DNA of 64,000 nucleotides from Flavobacteriales bacterium (GTDB lineage: Bacteria; Bacteroidota; Bacteroidia; Flavobacteriales; BACL11): contig PAHP01000006.1 of assembly GCA_002705205.1 (NCBI GenBank), forward strand, positions 1-64,000. Direction: 5' to 3'. Made by a program: the position numbers and the translations under genes. The notes under the pieces are model-generated. The model saw only the letters and a list, made by a program, of their open reading frames with translations, made no database searches and had not been told where the DNA came from. Shown one piece after another: positions 19,255 to 28,820 of the stretch. The first letter of the stretch is position 1. Each line of letters begins with the position of its first letter.

Positions 19255-20139
19255 ATGAATATAAAAACTCAAGAAATATCAATGTCTATCTTAAAAGATA
19301 AGGGAGTCAAGCTATTTATTAAAAGAATTGATCAATCTCATGAGTATATTTCTGGTAATAAGTTGTATAAATTAAAGTATAATTTATTAGAGGCAAAGAG
19401 GCAGGCTCAGAGTACTCTCTTAACTTTCGGAGGTGCTTATTCTAATCATATAGCAGCCACAGCTTGTTCAGCTAAAGAGAGTGGATTTAAGAGTATAGGT
19501 GTTATTAGGGGAGAGGAGTGTTTTCCTTTAAATCACACATTGAATTTCGCGAAAGAGCAGGGGATGGAGATTTATTATCTAAACAGGGATAGGTATAGGT
19601 TAAAAAATACAGATGAGTTTATTTGTGAACTAAAACAGAAGTTTGGAGATTTTTATTTAATTCCAGAGGGAGGATCAAATAGTCTAGGAATTAGAGGGGC
19701 TTCTGAAATTATAGATTCAAACGATGTACAAGATTTTATTTGCTGCTCAGTAGGAACAGGAGCTACTATTTCGGGGATTATTAGGTCTGCAGATGGTCGT
19801 CAAAAGGTTATTGGGTTTCCTGCTATTAAAGGTTTTACGCAGCTAGAAAGCGATATTTCTTGCTGGTCAAACAGGTCTAATTGGGAATTAATAAACAACT
19901 ATGTTTGCGGTGGTTACGCTAGAATAAATAAAGCTTTACTTGACATTATATATACTTTTTATGAGACATATAATATACCTTTAGATGCTGTTTATACTGG
20001 CAAGATGATGCTGGGGATATTAGATCTAGTATTCAAAGATTATTTTCCAAGGGGAAGTTCAATACTTGCTATCCATACAGGAGGTGTTCAGGGGAATAAG
20101 GGAATGGTTGAGCGATTGGGTATTAAACTTCCTTCATGA
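19255..20139 (+). CDS. 1-aminocyclopropane-1-carboxylate deaminase/D-cysteine desulfhydrase-like PLP enzyme
   Basis: SGNKLYKLKYNL PLP-Lys region, TFGGAYSNHIAATA, PEGGSNSLGIRG, AIHTGGVQG. Confidence 0.85.
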   Translation: MNIKTQEISMSILKDKGVKLFIKRIDQSHEYISGNKLYKLKYNLLEAKRQAQSTLLTFGGAYSNHIAATACSAKESGFKSIGVIRGEECFPLNHTLNFAKEQGMEIYYLNRDRYRLKNTDEFICELKQKFGDFYLIPEGGSNSLGIRGASEIIDSNDVQDFICCSVGTGATISGIIRSADGRQKVIGFPAIKGFTQLESDISCWSNRSNWELINNYVCGGYARINKALLDIIYTFYETYNIPLDAVYTGKMMLGILDLVFKDYFPRGSSILAIHTGGVQGNKGMVERLGIKLPS

Positions 20140-21514
20140 TCTCTAATGGATTTTCTTTTTCCCATATTCCTGCTGTAAAATCAGGGATGATAATTGATTG
20201 GCTATTAGCAGCAACAGATAGCTCAGAAAGAGGTGTTATTGAACTCCACATTACACTGTCATAAACATTTATATCTAGAGGAAGTCCTAAGTTTAAACAT
20301 CTAATTATTCTGTAGATCATAATAAAATCCATTCCTCCATGACCTTGCTTAAACTCTGAACTAATTACTTTTAGTTTTTTCATAATTGGGTGTTGGTACT
20401 TGCTTCTATATTTATTATATTCTTCTTTTTTTAACCAATTATGCCCCCAATATGTAGGTTCTTCTCCTTCAATATATAATCTACTTGGATATCCGTCATG
20501 AACAGCTTTAGTTCCAACTAACTTATTAATTCTAGAGTAGGGTCTTCCTGTATGTACGTCAAATTGTAGTAATATAGTTTTTCCTTTTTTTGTTTTAATC
20601 ATAGTATTGTTCATATCTCCACATTTGTATGATTGTATAGGGTGATTAATTTGTTTAGCTGCATTACTCAAATTTAATTCTCTACTGCTCATAGATGAAA
20701 GATGAGAGAACGTGTCTCCTCTGCCAATATTTAGGTAAAAGGAGATTGGGCCTAATCCATGAGTTGTATAAAGATTTCCATTCCTTTTGGTATGCTCAAG
20801 TAACCTCCATTGATTTTCATAATATGTATCATCTAGCATTAAAGCTCTTAGGTCATGTAAATAAGCACCCTCTGTGTGTGTAATATCTCCAAAAACACCT
20901 TCTTGTATCATATTTAAAACCCACAATTCTTCTTCGTTATAATTACAGTTCTCCATCATCATGCAATGTTTTTTTGTACGCTCAGATGTTTCAATGATTT
21001 TCCAGCAATCTTCAATGTTAGTAGCAATAGGAACTTCACAGCCAACATGCTTTCCGTTTTCCATAGAGTAGAGAGCCATAGTAGCATGTAGATTCCAAGG
21101 AGTTGCAATTATTATTAAATCAATATCATCTCTTTTGCAAAGTTTTTTCCATTCATTATTATTCTTATGGTAAATTGTTGCTTTCTTTTTTTGCCAAATT
21201 GATAGTTTTTCTGATGCTAATCTTACTTTCTTCTCAGTAATATCTGAGAGAGCAATAATCTCTGCATGGTTTTTCTCAACTAAATATTGAAACATTTCTA
21301 GCAATGTATTTCCTCTATTGCCTAGTCCAATAATCCCAACTCTGATTTTATTAATCTTATCAGTAGTAAAACCAAACATACTTCCATCAGTATCTCTTTT
21401 GGTATTGTTAATTAGATCTTGTATTGAGTTGTTTTCAGCACCTAATGTTTTGAATGGTAATCCTAAAAATGCACTTGCTCCTATTATAGATTGTAGGAAT
21501 TCTTTTCTTTTCAT
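20123..21514 (-). CDS. Gfo/Idh/MocA-family oxidoreductase, GH109-like (alpha-N-acetylgalactosaminidase type)
   Basis: VGIIGLGNRG NAD-binding motif; GKHVGCEVP, HTEGAYLHDLR, YTTHGLGPI typical of GH109. Confidence 0.8.
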   Translation of the reverse strand: MKRKEFLQSIIGASAFLGLPFKTLGAENNSIQDLINNTKRDTDGSMFGFTTDKINKIRVGIIGLGNRGNTLLEMFQYLVEKNHAEIIALSDITEKKVRLASEKLSIWQKKKATIYHKNNNEWKKLCKRDDIDLIIIATPWNLHATMALYSMENGKHVGCEVPIATNIEDCWKIIETSERTKKHCMMMENCNYNEEELWVLNMIQEGVFGDITHTEGAYLHDLRALMLDDTYYENQWRLLEHTKRNGNLYTTHGLGPISFYLNIGRGDTFSHLSSMSSRELNLSNAAKQINHPIQSYKCGDMNNTMIKTKKGKTILLQFDVHTGRPYSRINKLVGTKAVHDGYPSRLYIEGEEPTYWGHNWLKKEEYNKYRSKYQHPIMKKLKVISSEFKQGHGGMDFIMIYRIIRCLNLGLPLDINVYDSVMWSSITPLSELSVAANSQSIIIPDFTAGIWEKENPLEIMKEV

Positions 21515-21593
21515 GTTGAGTTATTAAGGTTAAGTGTTCAAATATATAATTTTCTTGTGTTAGTTATCCTTACTATATATATAGTTTAGCAAT

Positions 21594-22466
21594 ATGAAAG
21601 GAAATGCTTTAGTGTTCTTTATTTTATTAATATATGGGGCTTATGGACAAAGTAAGACAGAAGTCTATATATCTGAATATAGTGAAATCGCTATTGATGA
21701 GATGAATAGGTTTGGTATTCCAGCTTCAATAACTTTAGCTCAAGGGATATTAGAGAGTGGAAATGGAGAAAGTAGATTGGCTGTTCAGGCTAAAAATCAT
21801 TTTGGAATAAAATGTCACGATAATTGGAATGGAAAGACTATAATAGAAGATGATGATGAAAAAGGGGAGTGCTTTAGAAAATATAATAATGTTTCTGATT
21901 CATATAGAGATCATTCTTTATTTCTAACTGAAAGAGGACGGTATTCTTTTTTGTTTGATTATAATAAGAATGATTATAAGAAATGGGCTAAAGGCTTAAA
22001 GAAGGCAGGCTATGCTACTAATCCTAAATATCCAGCTTTACTTATTGATTTAATAGAGAAATATGATCTGAGTAGATTTGATAGTGGAGATAAAGAAAAT
22101 AGAAAGTTTTATTTTACAAATTCTTATGGCTTTCCTTATCTGATAGGTGTGGGAGCATCTTATTTTAATCAAAGGTCGTTATATTTTACTGAGATAAATA
22201 CTTCCTTTGCATTTACTGAAGCACATTTTGGTTATAATTTTGAACTTCTAAGTGGGTTGTACGCAGGAGCTAATTCTGGAATCATATATTTACCTTCTGA
22301 GGAATTAGATGTTATTCCACATATTGCTGCAGAAATAACATATAAAAGAGAAAAGAAAAAAAGAATGTTAATAAGGTTGGGAGGGCAGGTGCCTTTATTA
22401 GATATACCGAATTATAAGCAGTTTAAAGTAATTCCTTTTCTAAGGTTGACTTATTTATTAGACTAG
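21594..22466 (+). CDS. Secreted glucosaminidase (GH73-like) domain protein
   Basis: GIPASITLAQGILESGNGESRLAVQAKNHFGIKCHDNW..SDSYRDHSLFL. Confidence 0.85.
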   Translation: MKGNALVFFILLIYGAYGQSKTEVYISEYSEIAIDEMNRFGIPASITLAQGILESGNGESRLAVQAKNHFGIKCHDNWNGKTIIEDDDEKGECFRKYNNVSDSYRDHSLFLTERGRYSFLFDYNKNDYKKWAKGLKKAGYATNPKYPALLIDLIEKYDLSRFDSGDKENRKFYFTNSYGFPYLIGVGASYFNQRSLYFTEINTSFAFTEAHFGYNFELLSGLYAGANSGIIYLPSEELDVIPHIAAEITYKREKKKRMLIRLGGQVPLLDIPNYKQFKVIPFLRLTYLLD

Positions 22467-25054
22467 TTGTCTAATTCATAATTATAAACAAAACCCTTTT
22501 TTATATTGATAATGTTAATCTTACCATCATTATCAATGTCTGAGATGTTAAATAAGCCTTCAGAGTAGATAGGAAATCCTTTTACAATTTTATTGTCTTT
22601 TATTAGGTAAAGGAGGTTAGAACTAGTGACTATTGCAATGTATTTATTAAATGAAGAGATATTATTAATAGGAGCATCAAGATTTAGTGTTATATCTTCA
22701 TTAATAGTATCATTATAATAAGAAATAGAGTTTTTATTTGTTACATAGTAGCCATTATTATGTGATAGGATTAAAGATGTTGTAAGTAATTCTGGTAACT
22801 CATAAGTTATGGAACTGCCATCAACCTTCCCTGTCCAAAGCTTTTTATCTGTTGTAATTGCATAAAGATCTCCTGACTCAGATACTTGAACTTTATTAGT
22901 AAATACATGCGGGTCTTTAAATATAACCCTGTCACTTCCATTTCTAGCTACTAACTTAGTTGTAGTGTTGTTTGTTGCATTTAGTATAAAGTCTTTCCCT
23001 TCTACTGTGAAATGAATAGGATTTCTGTTTATTGTATTGTTACTCTTTGTGTATTTCCACCCATTGATTTGCTCTCCTTTTTTATTAAGATTGTAAAGAA
23101 TATTATCCTCTCCAACAATAATTATTCTATATTTTTTATTTTGATTATAATCAAATACAGAATGTTCTATGTTTGTAGTAAATGGAAGCTTCTTAGGGAA
23201 GCCATCAACAGATTTCCCGTTTCTGTCAATTAGGTGAAGCTGATTACTAGTATTAAAGAGAGATTGATATTTATTGTTTTTATAAGCATCAATATGGTTT
23301 ATTGATCCTTTAATCTTACTGTCAATTTTTTTCTCCCATAATTTTTTTCCATCAGAATTTATAGCGATAAGGTTGTTTCTATTATCTTGTATTAGTATCA
23401 TCTTCTCTTTTGTAAAGTGATTATGTACAAATTGAGGCGTCATACTTGTGTTGGTGTCTAGTGGATAGTACCATTCTTCTTTAATAGCTTCCTTATACTC
23501 ATTATCATGGAATAGGCAAAAATTATGTATTAAGCCATTTTTAGTTGAAGAAATTTGTAGCGTGAAAGAAGTGAATTTAATAATTGAATCAGTATTATAA
23601 GTTAGTGAGTCGCTAGTTTTCAACTTGCTGATTAGTGTTTTAGCTGCTTTACCTGGGTTGATAAAGAAAAAAAGATTAGAATGAGAGGATATGTAGCTGT
23701 TTATTTTTTTTAATGATTTTTTTTGTGATAGAATATTCTTTGCAATGAAATTGTCAATAACATATTCTAATGAAGCAAATGAGCTTCCAAAGATAAAATA
23801 ATCGTTAATTATTGTGAAGTAATTATTTTCTACTGAGAATATGTCTCCAAATAGATTTGCGGTAAGGTTTTTATCTTTTATTTTATTTATGGTGTAATTT
23901 CTGTAGTCAGATGAAGAAATAATTAAACCTTGAAGCATGGAAGTTGCCTTGATAGATTCTTTAGTATTGAAGTAGGTGTAGGTGTTTTTAGAATCCAGAT
24001 CTTTAGAGGTGTTAAATATTCCTGCTTCATTATCGGTTTCACTAATAAATTCACTGTAAATTACATCGCAGCTGTCTTGTATTGATTTAAGCTTTTTTTC
24101 CCAACTCCAGAATTCATTCTTATTCTGTAGAAGCTGGTTCTTATTTTCAAATAGTTTTTTCTGATTTTTGAAAGTAATTGCAAAAAGCTGTGTAGTATGT
24201 TCAGGTATAATGTCTAGGATATTTAATTTTTGACTTTTTTGCCTTACTAATAAATCAGAGAATTGATTTGTCTCTTCATTCTGTATACTTAATCCACTTG
24301 CAAGAATAGAATTGTCTTTTATTCTTATATCTGTAGCAACCCATTCAGAGAAGTTTGAGATATATGACTCTTTATGTGTGATTGTATTAATTAGTTTAAA
24401 TAAATTGTTGTAGTTCAGCATGAGATTAATATCTTCTGATGTGCTTATTGTTTTATAGGCATTAGAAAAATTAGGGTTTAAAAAGAGATCATCTGTGTTT
24501 TTATTTGAGGTTCTAATGGCATCAGTAAGTAGGATTCTGCTATTAGAAAAGAATAGAATATCTCCTGATACACTGTAATATGTTTTCGAAGATTTATTGT
24601 AGTAAAGTGTCTTTTTATCATATTCTGATATGCTGATGTCATTTCCAAATAATTTAATAAGGTTTTCATGACTGGTTATATTTTCTTTATTGAAAGTGGC
24701 GCAATAGAGTACAGCATGATTGTTGGGGCCTACTTTATGGTATGATATAAATAGTTCGTTGGTGTAGAAGATTTTTTTATTAGTTAAAAAGAAATTGCTT
24801 ATTTTTTCTGCTTTTTGATTTATAGATTTAACTTGATTGATGTTTTGTAGTTTTTCCCATATTCCAGAAATTTTGAGAGCTCTATTTAGTCTTGAAACAT
24901 CATTTATTTGTAAGATTGCTGATGCATTTGTTGGTATTACTGTAATAGGGTTATTTGTAGAGCTTTGTGTTTTTTTATAATTTTTGTAGCCAATAAATAG
25001 AATAATCCCTATTAAGATGATAGGCGTTGTAATTTTTAGAATTCTTCTGAACAT
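22463..25054 (-). CDS. Large membrane-anchored/periplasmic protein with C-terminal beta-propeller-like region, unknown function
   Basis: 863 aa; N-terminal TM; C-terminal propeller-like blades (NNLIAINSDGKKLWEKKI; LHLIDRNGKSVDGFPKKL; ISDIDNDGKINII). Confidence 0.65.
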   Translation of the reverse strand: MFRRILKITTPIILIGIILFIGYKNYKKTQSSTNNPITVIPTNASAILQINDVSRLNRALKISGIWEKLQNINQVKSINQKAEKISNFFLTNKKIFYTNELFISYHKVGPNNHAVLYCATFNKENITSHENLIKLFGNDISISEYDKKTLYYNKSSKTYYSVSGDILFFSNSRILLTDAIRTSNKNTDDLFLNPNFSNAYKTISTSEDINLMLNYNNLFKLINTITHKESYISNFSEWVATDIRIKDNSILASGLSIQNEETNQFSDLLVRQKSQKLNILDIIPEHTTQLFAITFKNQKKLFENKNQLLQNKNEFWSWEKKLKSIQDSCDVIYSEFISETDNEAGIFNTSKDLDSKNTYTYFNTKESIKATSMLQGLIISSSDYRNYTINKIKDKNLTANLFGDIFSVENNYFTIINDYFIFGSSFASLEYVIDNFIAKNILSQKKSLKKINSYISSHSNLFFFINPGKAAKTLISKLKTSDSLTYNTDSIIKFTSFTLQISSTKNGLIHNFCLFHDNEYKEAIKEEWYYPLDTNTSMTPQFVHNHFTKEKMILIQDNRNNLIAINSDGKKLWEKKIDSKIKGSINHIDAYKNNKYQSLFNTSNQLHLIDRNGKSVDGFPKKLPFTTNIEHSVFDYNQNKKYRIIIVGEDNILYNLNKKGEQINGWKYTKSNNTINRNPIHFTVEGKDFILNATNNTTTKLVARNGSDRVIFKDPHVFTNKVQVSESGDLYAITTDKKLWTGKVDGSSITYELPELLTTSLILSHNNGYYVTNKNSISYYNDTINEDITLNLDAPINNISSFNKYIAIVTSSNLLYLIKDNKIVKGFPIYSEGLFNISDIDNDGKINIINIKKGFVYNYELDN

Positions 25055-25087
25055 TATTAAGTATGAATAAAATACAAAATTAAGAAT

Positions 25088-25684
25088 TTATATGTTTAAG
25101 ATAAGCTGATTAGGAAGTAGTTTGAAACTTTCTCTATGATATATTGTTGTCCCGTATTTGCTAATAGCTTGTCTATGCTCTTTTGTTGGGTACCCTTTAT
25201 TCTTTCTCCAGTTATATTGAGGGAATTCTAGGTCAATATTTTTCATAATGTTATCTCTATATGTTTTTGCTAAGATAGATGCAGCAGCTATTGATAGATA
25301 TTTTCCGTCACCTTTTATTATGCATTTGTGAGGTATGTTCTTATATCTGTTGAATCTGTTCCCGTCAATAATTAGAAGTTCTGTTTTTGTATTTAATGTA
25401 TTGATTGCTTTATGCATAGCCAAGAAAGATGCATTTAGGATATTTATTTCATCTATTTTTTTAGAGTCTACAATTCCAATCCCAAAACTAATAGCTTCTT
25501 TTTCAATAACTGTTCTAAGCATTTCTCTCTTTTTTGCAGAAATTACTTTACTGTCATTAAGCATTCGGTTCTTAAAATTCTTTGGTAGTATAACAGCGGC
25601 AGCAACAACAGGTCCTGCTAGACAGCCTCTTCCTGCCTCATCACATCCTGCTAATTTAAGTTCTGATTTGTAGTGTTGTGGCAT
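25088..25684 (-). CDS. rnhB: Ribonuclease HII
   Basis: AGCDEAGRGCLAGPVVAAAVIL, LNDSKVISAKKRE, SIAAASILAKTYRD. Confidence 0.95.
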   Translation of the reverse strand: MPQHYKSELKLAGCDEAGRGCLAGPVVAAAVILPKNFKNRMLNDSKVISAKKREMLRTVIEKEAISFGIGIVDSKKIDEINILNASFLAMHKAINTLNTKTELLIIDGNRFNRYKNIPHKCIIKGDGKYLSIAAASILAKTYRDNIMKNIDLEFPQYNWRKNKGYPTKEHRQAISKYGTTIYHRESFKLLPNQLILNI

Positions 25685-26568
25685 CACTTAGGAATTAAAC
25701 CTCTTTTTGGTTTTTTAATCTTTGGAATCTTTTGAGTATTTCTAATATCTATATCTTGCTCAAGCCACCATTTCCCTTTTTTATAAAAGTATGCATTAAA
25801 TGTTCCTTCAGGAATATAGTATTCGTGAAGTCCTTCTAGATCTTTACGGCTTGGAATTAAATGGTTAAATACAATCTTTTTCTCTTTTTCGTGATATTTT
25901 ACACTTACTGATGTTTTAGAATCATATTGTAATACAACTCTTTTTTGGCTTTCTTTTTTGCTCTTTTTGAAGATAGGCAATCCAAATTTTATTTTATTTT
26001 TCCCAGAAAAATACATTACATCAATTATCTTCTTTTTACTATATGGATCATTACCATCCCAACCAAGTAAGGTGTAAAACTTACGTCCATTCTTTTTGAT
26101 GTAAGCAATATCATAATAAAGGCATCCATACCAATTTGAAGCATCTAATTCAGCTTGTTCAGGGTTTCGAATATTTGCAGAGTTATCAATTAATGGTATT
26201 AACTCATACCGTTTCCGGTTTTTATTATGGTAATGTACAAAGCCATAATATTCATAGGTTCCGTTTTCTTTTCTTAGAATCCAGTTAAATATCCGGAAAG
26301 TATTGTCAGTAGAGTTTATCCTTCCAATACTAGCAAGAGAGTCAAAAGGAAATTTGAATGACTTTTCATATTGTAAAGCCTCAGTAAGGTTAGTTGTAAA
26401 TGCTGTATTAGCAATTCTTCTCTCTTCTTCAGTTTCTGCATTCATTATCTTGTATGCCATTACTTTTAAGGTGTCTTCATATTCAGCAATAAGATTGTTA
26501 TTCCCTTTTTGTGCGAATACGCTAAATATTAGTAAAGACAATATGTTAATTAGAATTAACTTTTTCAT
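25684..26568 (-). CDS. Hypothetical secreted protein upstream of rnhB
   Basis: Signal peptide LILINILSLLIFSVFA; TGA stop overlaps rnhB ATG (TGATG). Confidence 0.7.
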   Translation of the reverse strand: MKKLILINILSLLIFSVFAQKGNNNLIAEYEDTLKVMAYKIMNAETEEERRIANTAFTTNLTEALQYEKSFKFPFDSLASIGRINSTDNTFRIFNWILRKENGTYEYYGFVHYHNKNRKRYELIPLIDNSANIRNPEQAELDASNWYGCLYYDIAYIKKNGRKFYTLLGWDGNDPYSKKKIIDVMYFSGKNKIKFGLPIFKKSKKESQKRVVLQYDSKTSVSVKYHEKEKKIVFNHLIPSRKDLEGLHEYYIPEGTFNAYFYKKGKWWLEQDIDIRNTQKIPKIKKPKRGLIPK

Positions 26569-26659
26569 TTCACAAATATAATCAATAAAGTAAGAGTATA
26601 ATAACAGGCAATAATGTCCTTTTTTTGTAAATTAGAGCGCTAGGAAAGCATTAAATAAT

Positions 26660-27223
26660 TTACTTTTTACTAAAACTTTTAACTAGTAAGATAATAATAA
26701 ACGATTGTAATAGAGAGAGAAGGTAGTGTAAGGAGCTTATTTGAACTTTTGGATCTATGATATCAAATTTAAGTTCTAGAGTTTTATAGAATAAGTATGA
26801 AGTGCCGAGACCTATTAAATAACCAATTTGCTTGTTAACATCAATTCTCCCTAGTAGTTCTTTGTCTTGAGCGACTAATGTTTCCGCTCTAACTAGATAA
26901 CCTCCAAAAATAAAAGTAATTTGATAGCTACAATAAATTAACAATGCAGATGTTAATGAATATTTCAAGAACATAAATATAATAATAGTAAGTAGCATTA
27001 TTACTTCTACAGCTAATGAGATTCTAAAGAAATTCTTGATATTTAGTAATCTGTCATAGAATCGAGCAATCACTAGCATGGCGCTTGCTAAGAATATCCC
27101 TCCTAATGAATAGATGGAAGGGTCTAATGGTTGGTAGATTGTAAAGAGAATACCAATTGAAAGGCCTGTAAATGACGAATTAAAGAGTTTGTATGCTAAA
27201 AATTCCTTCTCATTTAACTTCAT
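26660..27223 (-). CDS. Hypothetical integral membrane protein
   Basis: 187 aa with several hydrophobic helices. Confidence 0.6.
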   Translation of the reverse strand: MKLNEKEFLAYKLFNSSFTGLSIGILFTIYQPLDPSIYSLGGIFLASAMLVIARFYDRLLNIKNFFRISLAVEVIMLLTIIIFMFLKYSLTSALLIYCSYQITFIFGGYLVRAETLVAQDKELLGRIDVNKQIGYLIGLGTSYLFYKTLELKFDIIDPKVQISSLHYLLSLLQSFIIILLVKSFSKK

Positions 27224-27245
27224 TCTTGTAGTGTCTTTCTATCTG

Positions 27246-28685
27246 TTAATAGTAGGTTAGTCTTCTTACTTTTGCGATTTGTTTTGCTAATCTAATAACT
27301 TGTTTTGTATAGCCAAACTCATTGTCGTACCAGATATAAAGAACAACGTCGTTTCCTTCTTCTGTCACAATAGTTGCGTTGCTGTCAAAAATGGCACAAC
27401 AAGTATTTCCTATAATATCACTAGATACTAAGTCAGGGTCAACTTGATAGTTAATTTGATTTACTAGATTCCCTTTTAATGCAGCATCACGCATTGTAGA
27501 GTTCATATCTTTAAGTGTTGTGTTTTTTTCAAGGCTTAGCTTTAGAATTGCTAGAGAAACATTCGGAGTAGGGACACGTACTGCATTTGCAGTAAGCTTT
27601 CCTTTTAATGAAGGTATTACTTTTGTTACAGCATTTCCTGCTCCTGTTGATGTGATGACCATGTTAATAGCTGCAGAACGACCTCTTCTAGGTTTTTTGT
27701 GCATGTTATCTAATAGGTTTTGGTCATTTGTATATGCGTGTACAGTTTCTAAATGTCCTTTCACAACACCATATTTGTTTTCGACAACGCTTAAAATAGG
27801 AGCAATGCAATTTGTTGTGCATGAAGCTGCTGAGAAGATGTTCGTGTTCTCAATGTCTAACTTGTTTGAATTAATTCCATAGACAATATTAGGAATTTCT
27901 TTTCCAGGAGCAGTTAATAGAATCTTGCTAACTCCTTTTGCTTTTAAGTGACGAGATAATGCTTCTTTATCGGTAAAAGCACCTGTATTATCAATTAATA
28001 GCGCATCATTAATTCCGTGCTTCGTATAGTCGATATCCTCAGGATTCCCTCCATTAATAAATTTAATAATCTGTCCGTTAACAACAATTGATTGGTTAGC
28101 TAGGTCAACACTTACAACTCCTTTAAAAGAGCCATGAACGGAATCAGTCCTTAGTAGATCTGCTCTTTTTGTGATTTGAGCATCAGTTAACTTTCTTATG
28201 ACAATGGCCTTTAGTCTCAGTTGCTGGCCTTTTCCGGCTTGTTTTATTAGCTCTCTGGCCACTAACCTTCCAATTCTTCCAAATCCGTAAAGGATTACAT
28301 CTTTAGCTTTGTGAGAGCTTGTGTCAGCTGCAATAATATGATTTAATTTTTCAGATAAGAAAGCGTTTGCATCATTTGCCTTACTTTCAATATATTCTGC
28401 AGTTAATAAGCCTATGTCTATTTTGCTAGGAGCTAGTTTCATTTTTAGCATCTCAGATGCTAGAAGGCTTGCTGTCTCTATATTATTTTTTCTCCCAACC
28501 ACATTGTTAGCATATGAGATATAGTTCATTAGTTCTGAAACCCCAATCTCTAAAAGTTGATTTCTGAAAAGTATTAGCTCTATTCCTTTATCATACATTA
28601 ATGTGCCTACAGAGTTTAATAGATTTACTCCAGATTTTTCTTTGTTTACCCAATCGTTTAATTGGTTTTCATAAGAGTGTTCCAT
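27246..28685 (-). CDS. gap: Glyceraldehyde-3-phosphate dehydrogenase, long form with N-terminal extension
   Basis: YGFGRIGRLVARELI, SAASCTTNCIAPIL active site, WYDNEFGYTKQVI; about 125 aa precede the Rossmann motif. Confidence 0.93.
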   Translation of the reverse strand: MEHSYENQLNDWVNKEKSGVNLLNSVGTLMYDKGIELILFRNQLLEIGVSELMNYISYANNVVGRKNNIETASLLASEMLKMKLAPSKIDIGLLTAEYIESKANDANAFLSEKLNHIIAADTSSHKAKDVILYGFGRIGRLVARELIKQAGKGQQLRLKAIVIRKLTDAQITKRADLLRTDSVHGSFKGVVSVDLANQSIVVNGQIIKFINGGNPEDIDYTKHGINDALLIDNTGAFTDKEALSRHLKAKGVSKILLTAPGKEIPNIVYGINSNKLDIENTNIFSAASCTTNCIAPILSVVENKYGVVKGHLETVHAYTNDQNLLDNMHKKPRRGRSAAINMVITSTGAGNAVTKVIPSLKGKLTANAVRVPTPNVSLAILKLSLEKNTTLKDMNSTMRDAALKGNLVNQINYQVDPDLVSSDIIGNTCCAIFDSNATIVTEEGNDVVLYIWYDNEFGYTKQVIRLAKQIAKVRRLTYY

Positions 28686-28752
28686 TTTTTTGTTTTTTTT
28701 GAGATTTCTAAAGTTGATGCAAAAATAGTTTTTCTTATTAAATCTTAGGTGG

Positions 28753-28783
28753 GATATTCAATGTTTTAAAAACATTAAATATC
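28753..28783. promoter_or_regulatory. 31-bp inverted repeat between divergent gap and dapF, candidate operator
   Basis: GATATT-C-AATGTTTT-A-AAAACATT-A-AATATC: 14 of 15 arm positions complementary. Confidence 0.6.
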
Positions 28784-28820
28784 AACTATTTGCTAACAAC
28801 TATTTTTCTACTTTTACCCA

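Noticed and set aside
25335-25673. Plus-strand 112-aa ORF antisense to rnhB
   Set aside because: Frame mirrors the conserved RNase HII coding strand; no independent support.
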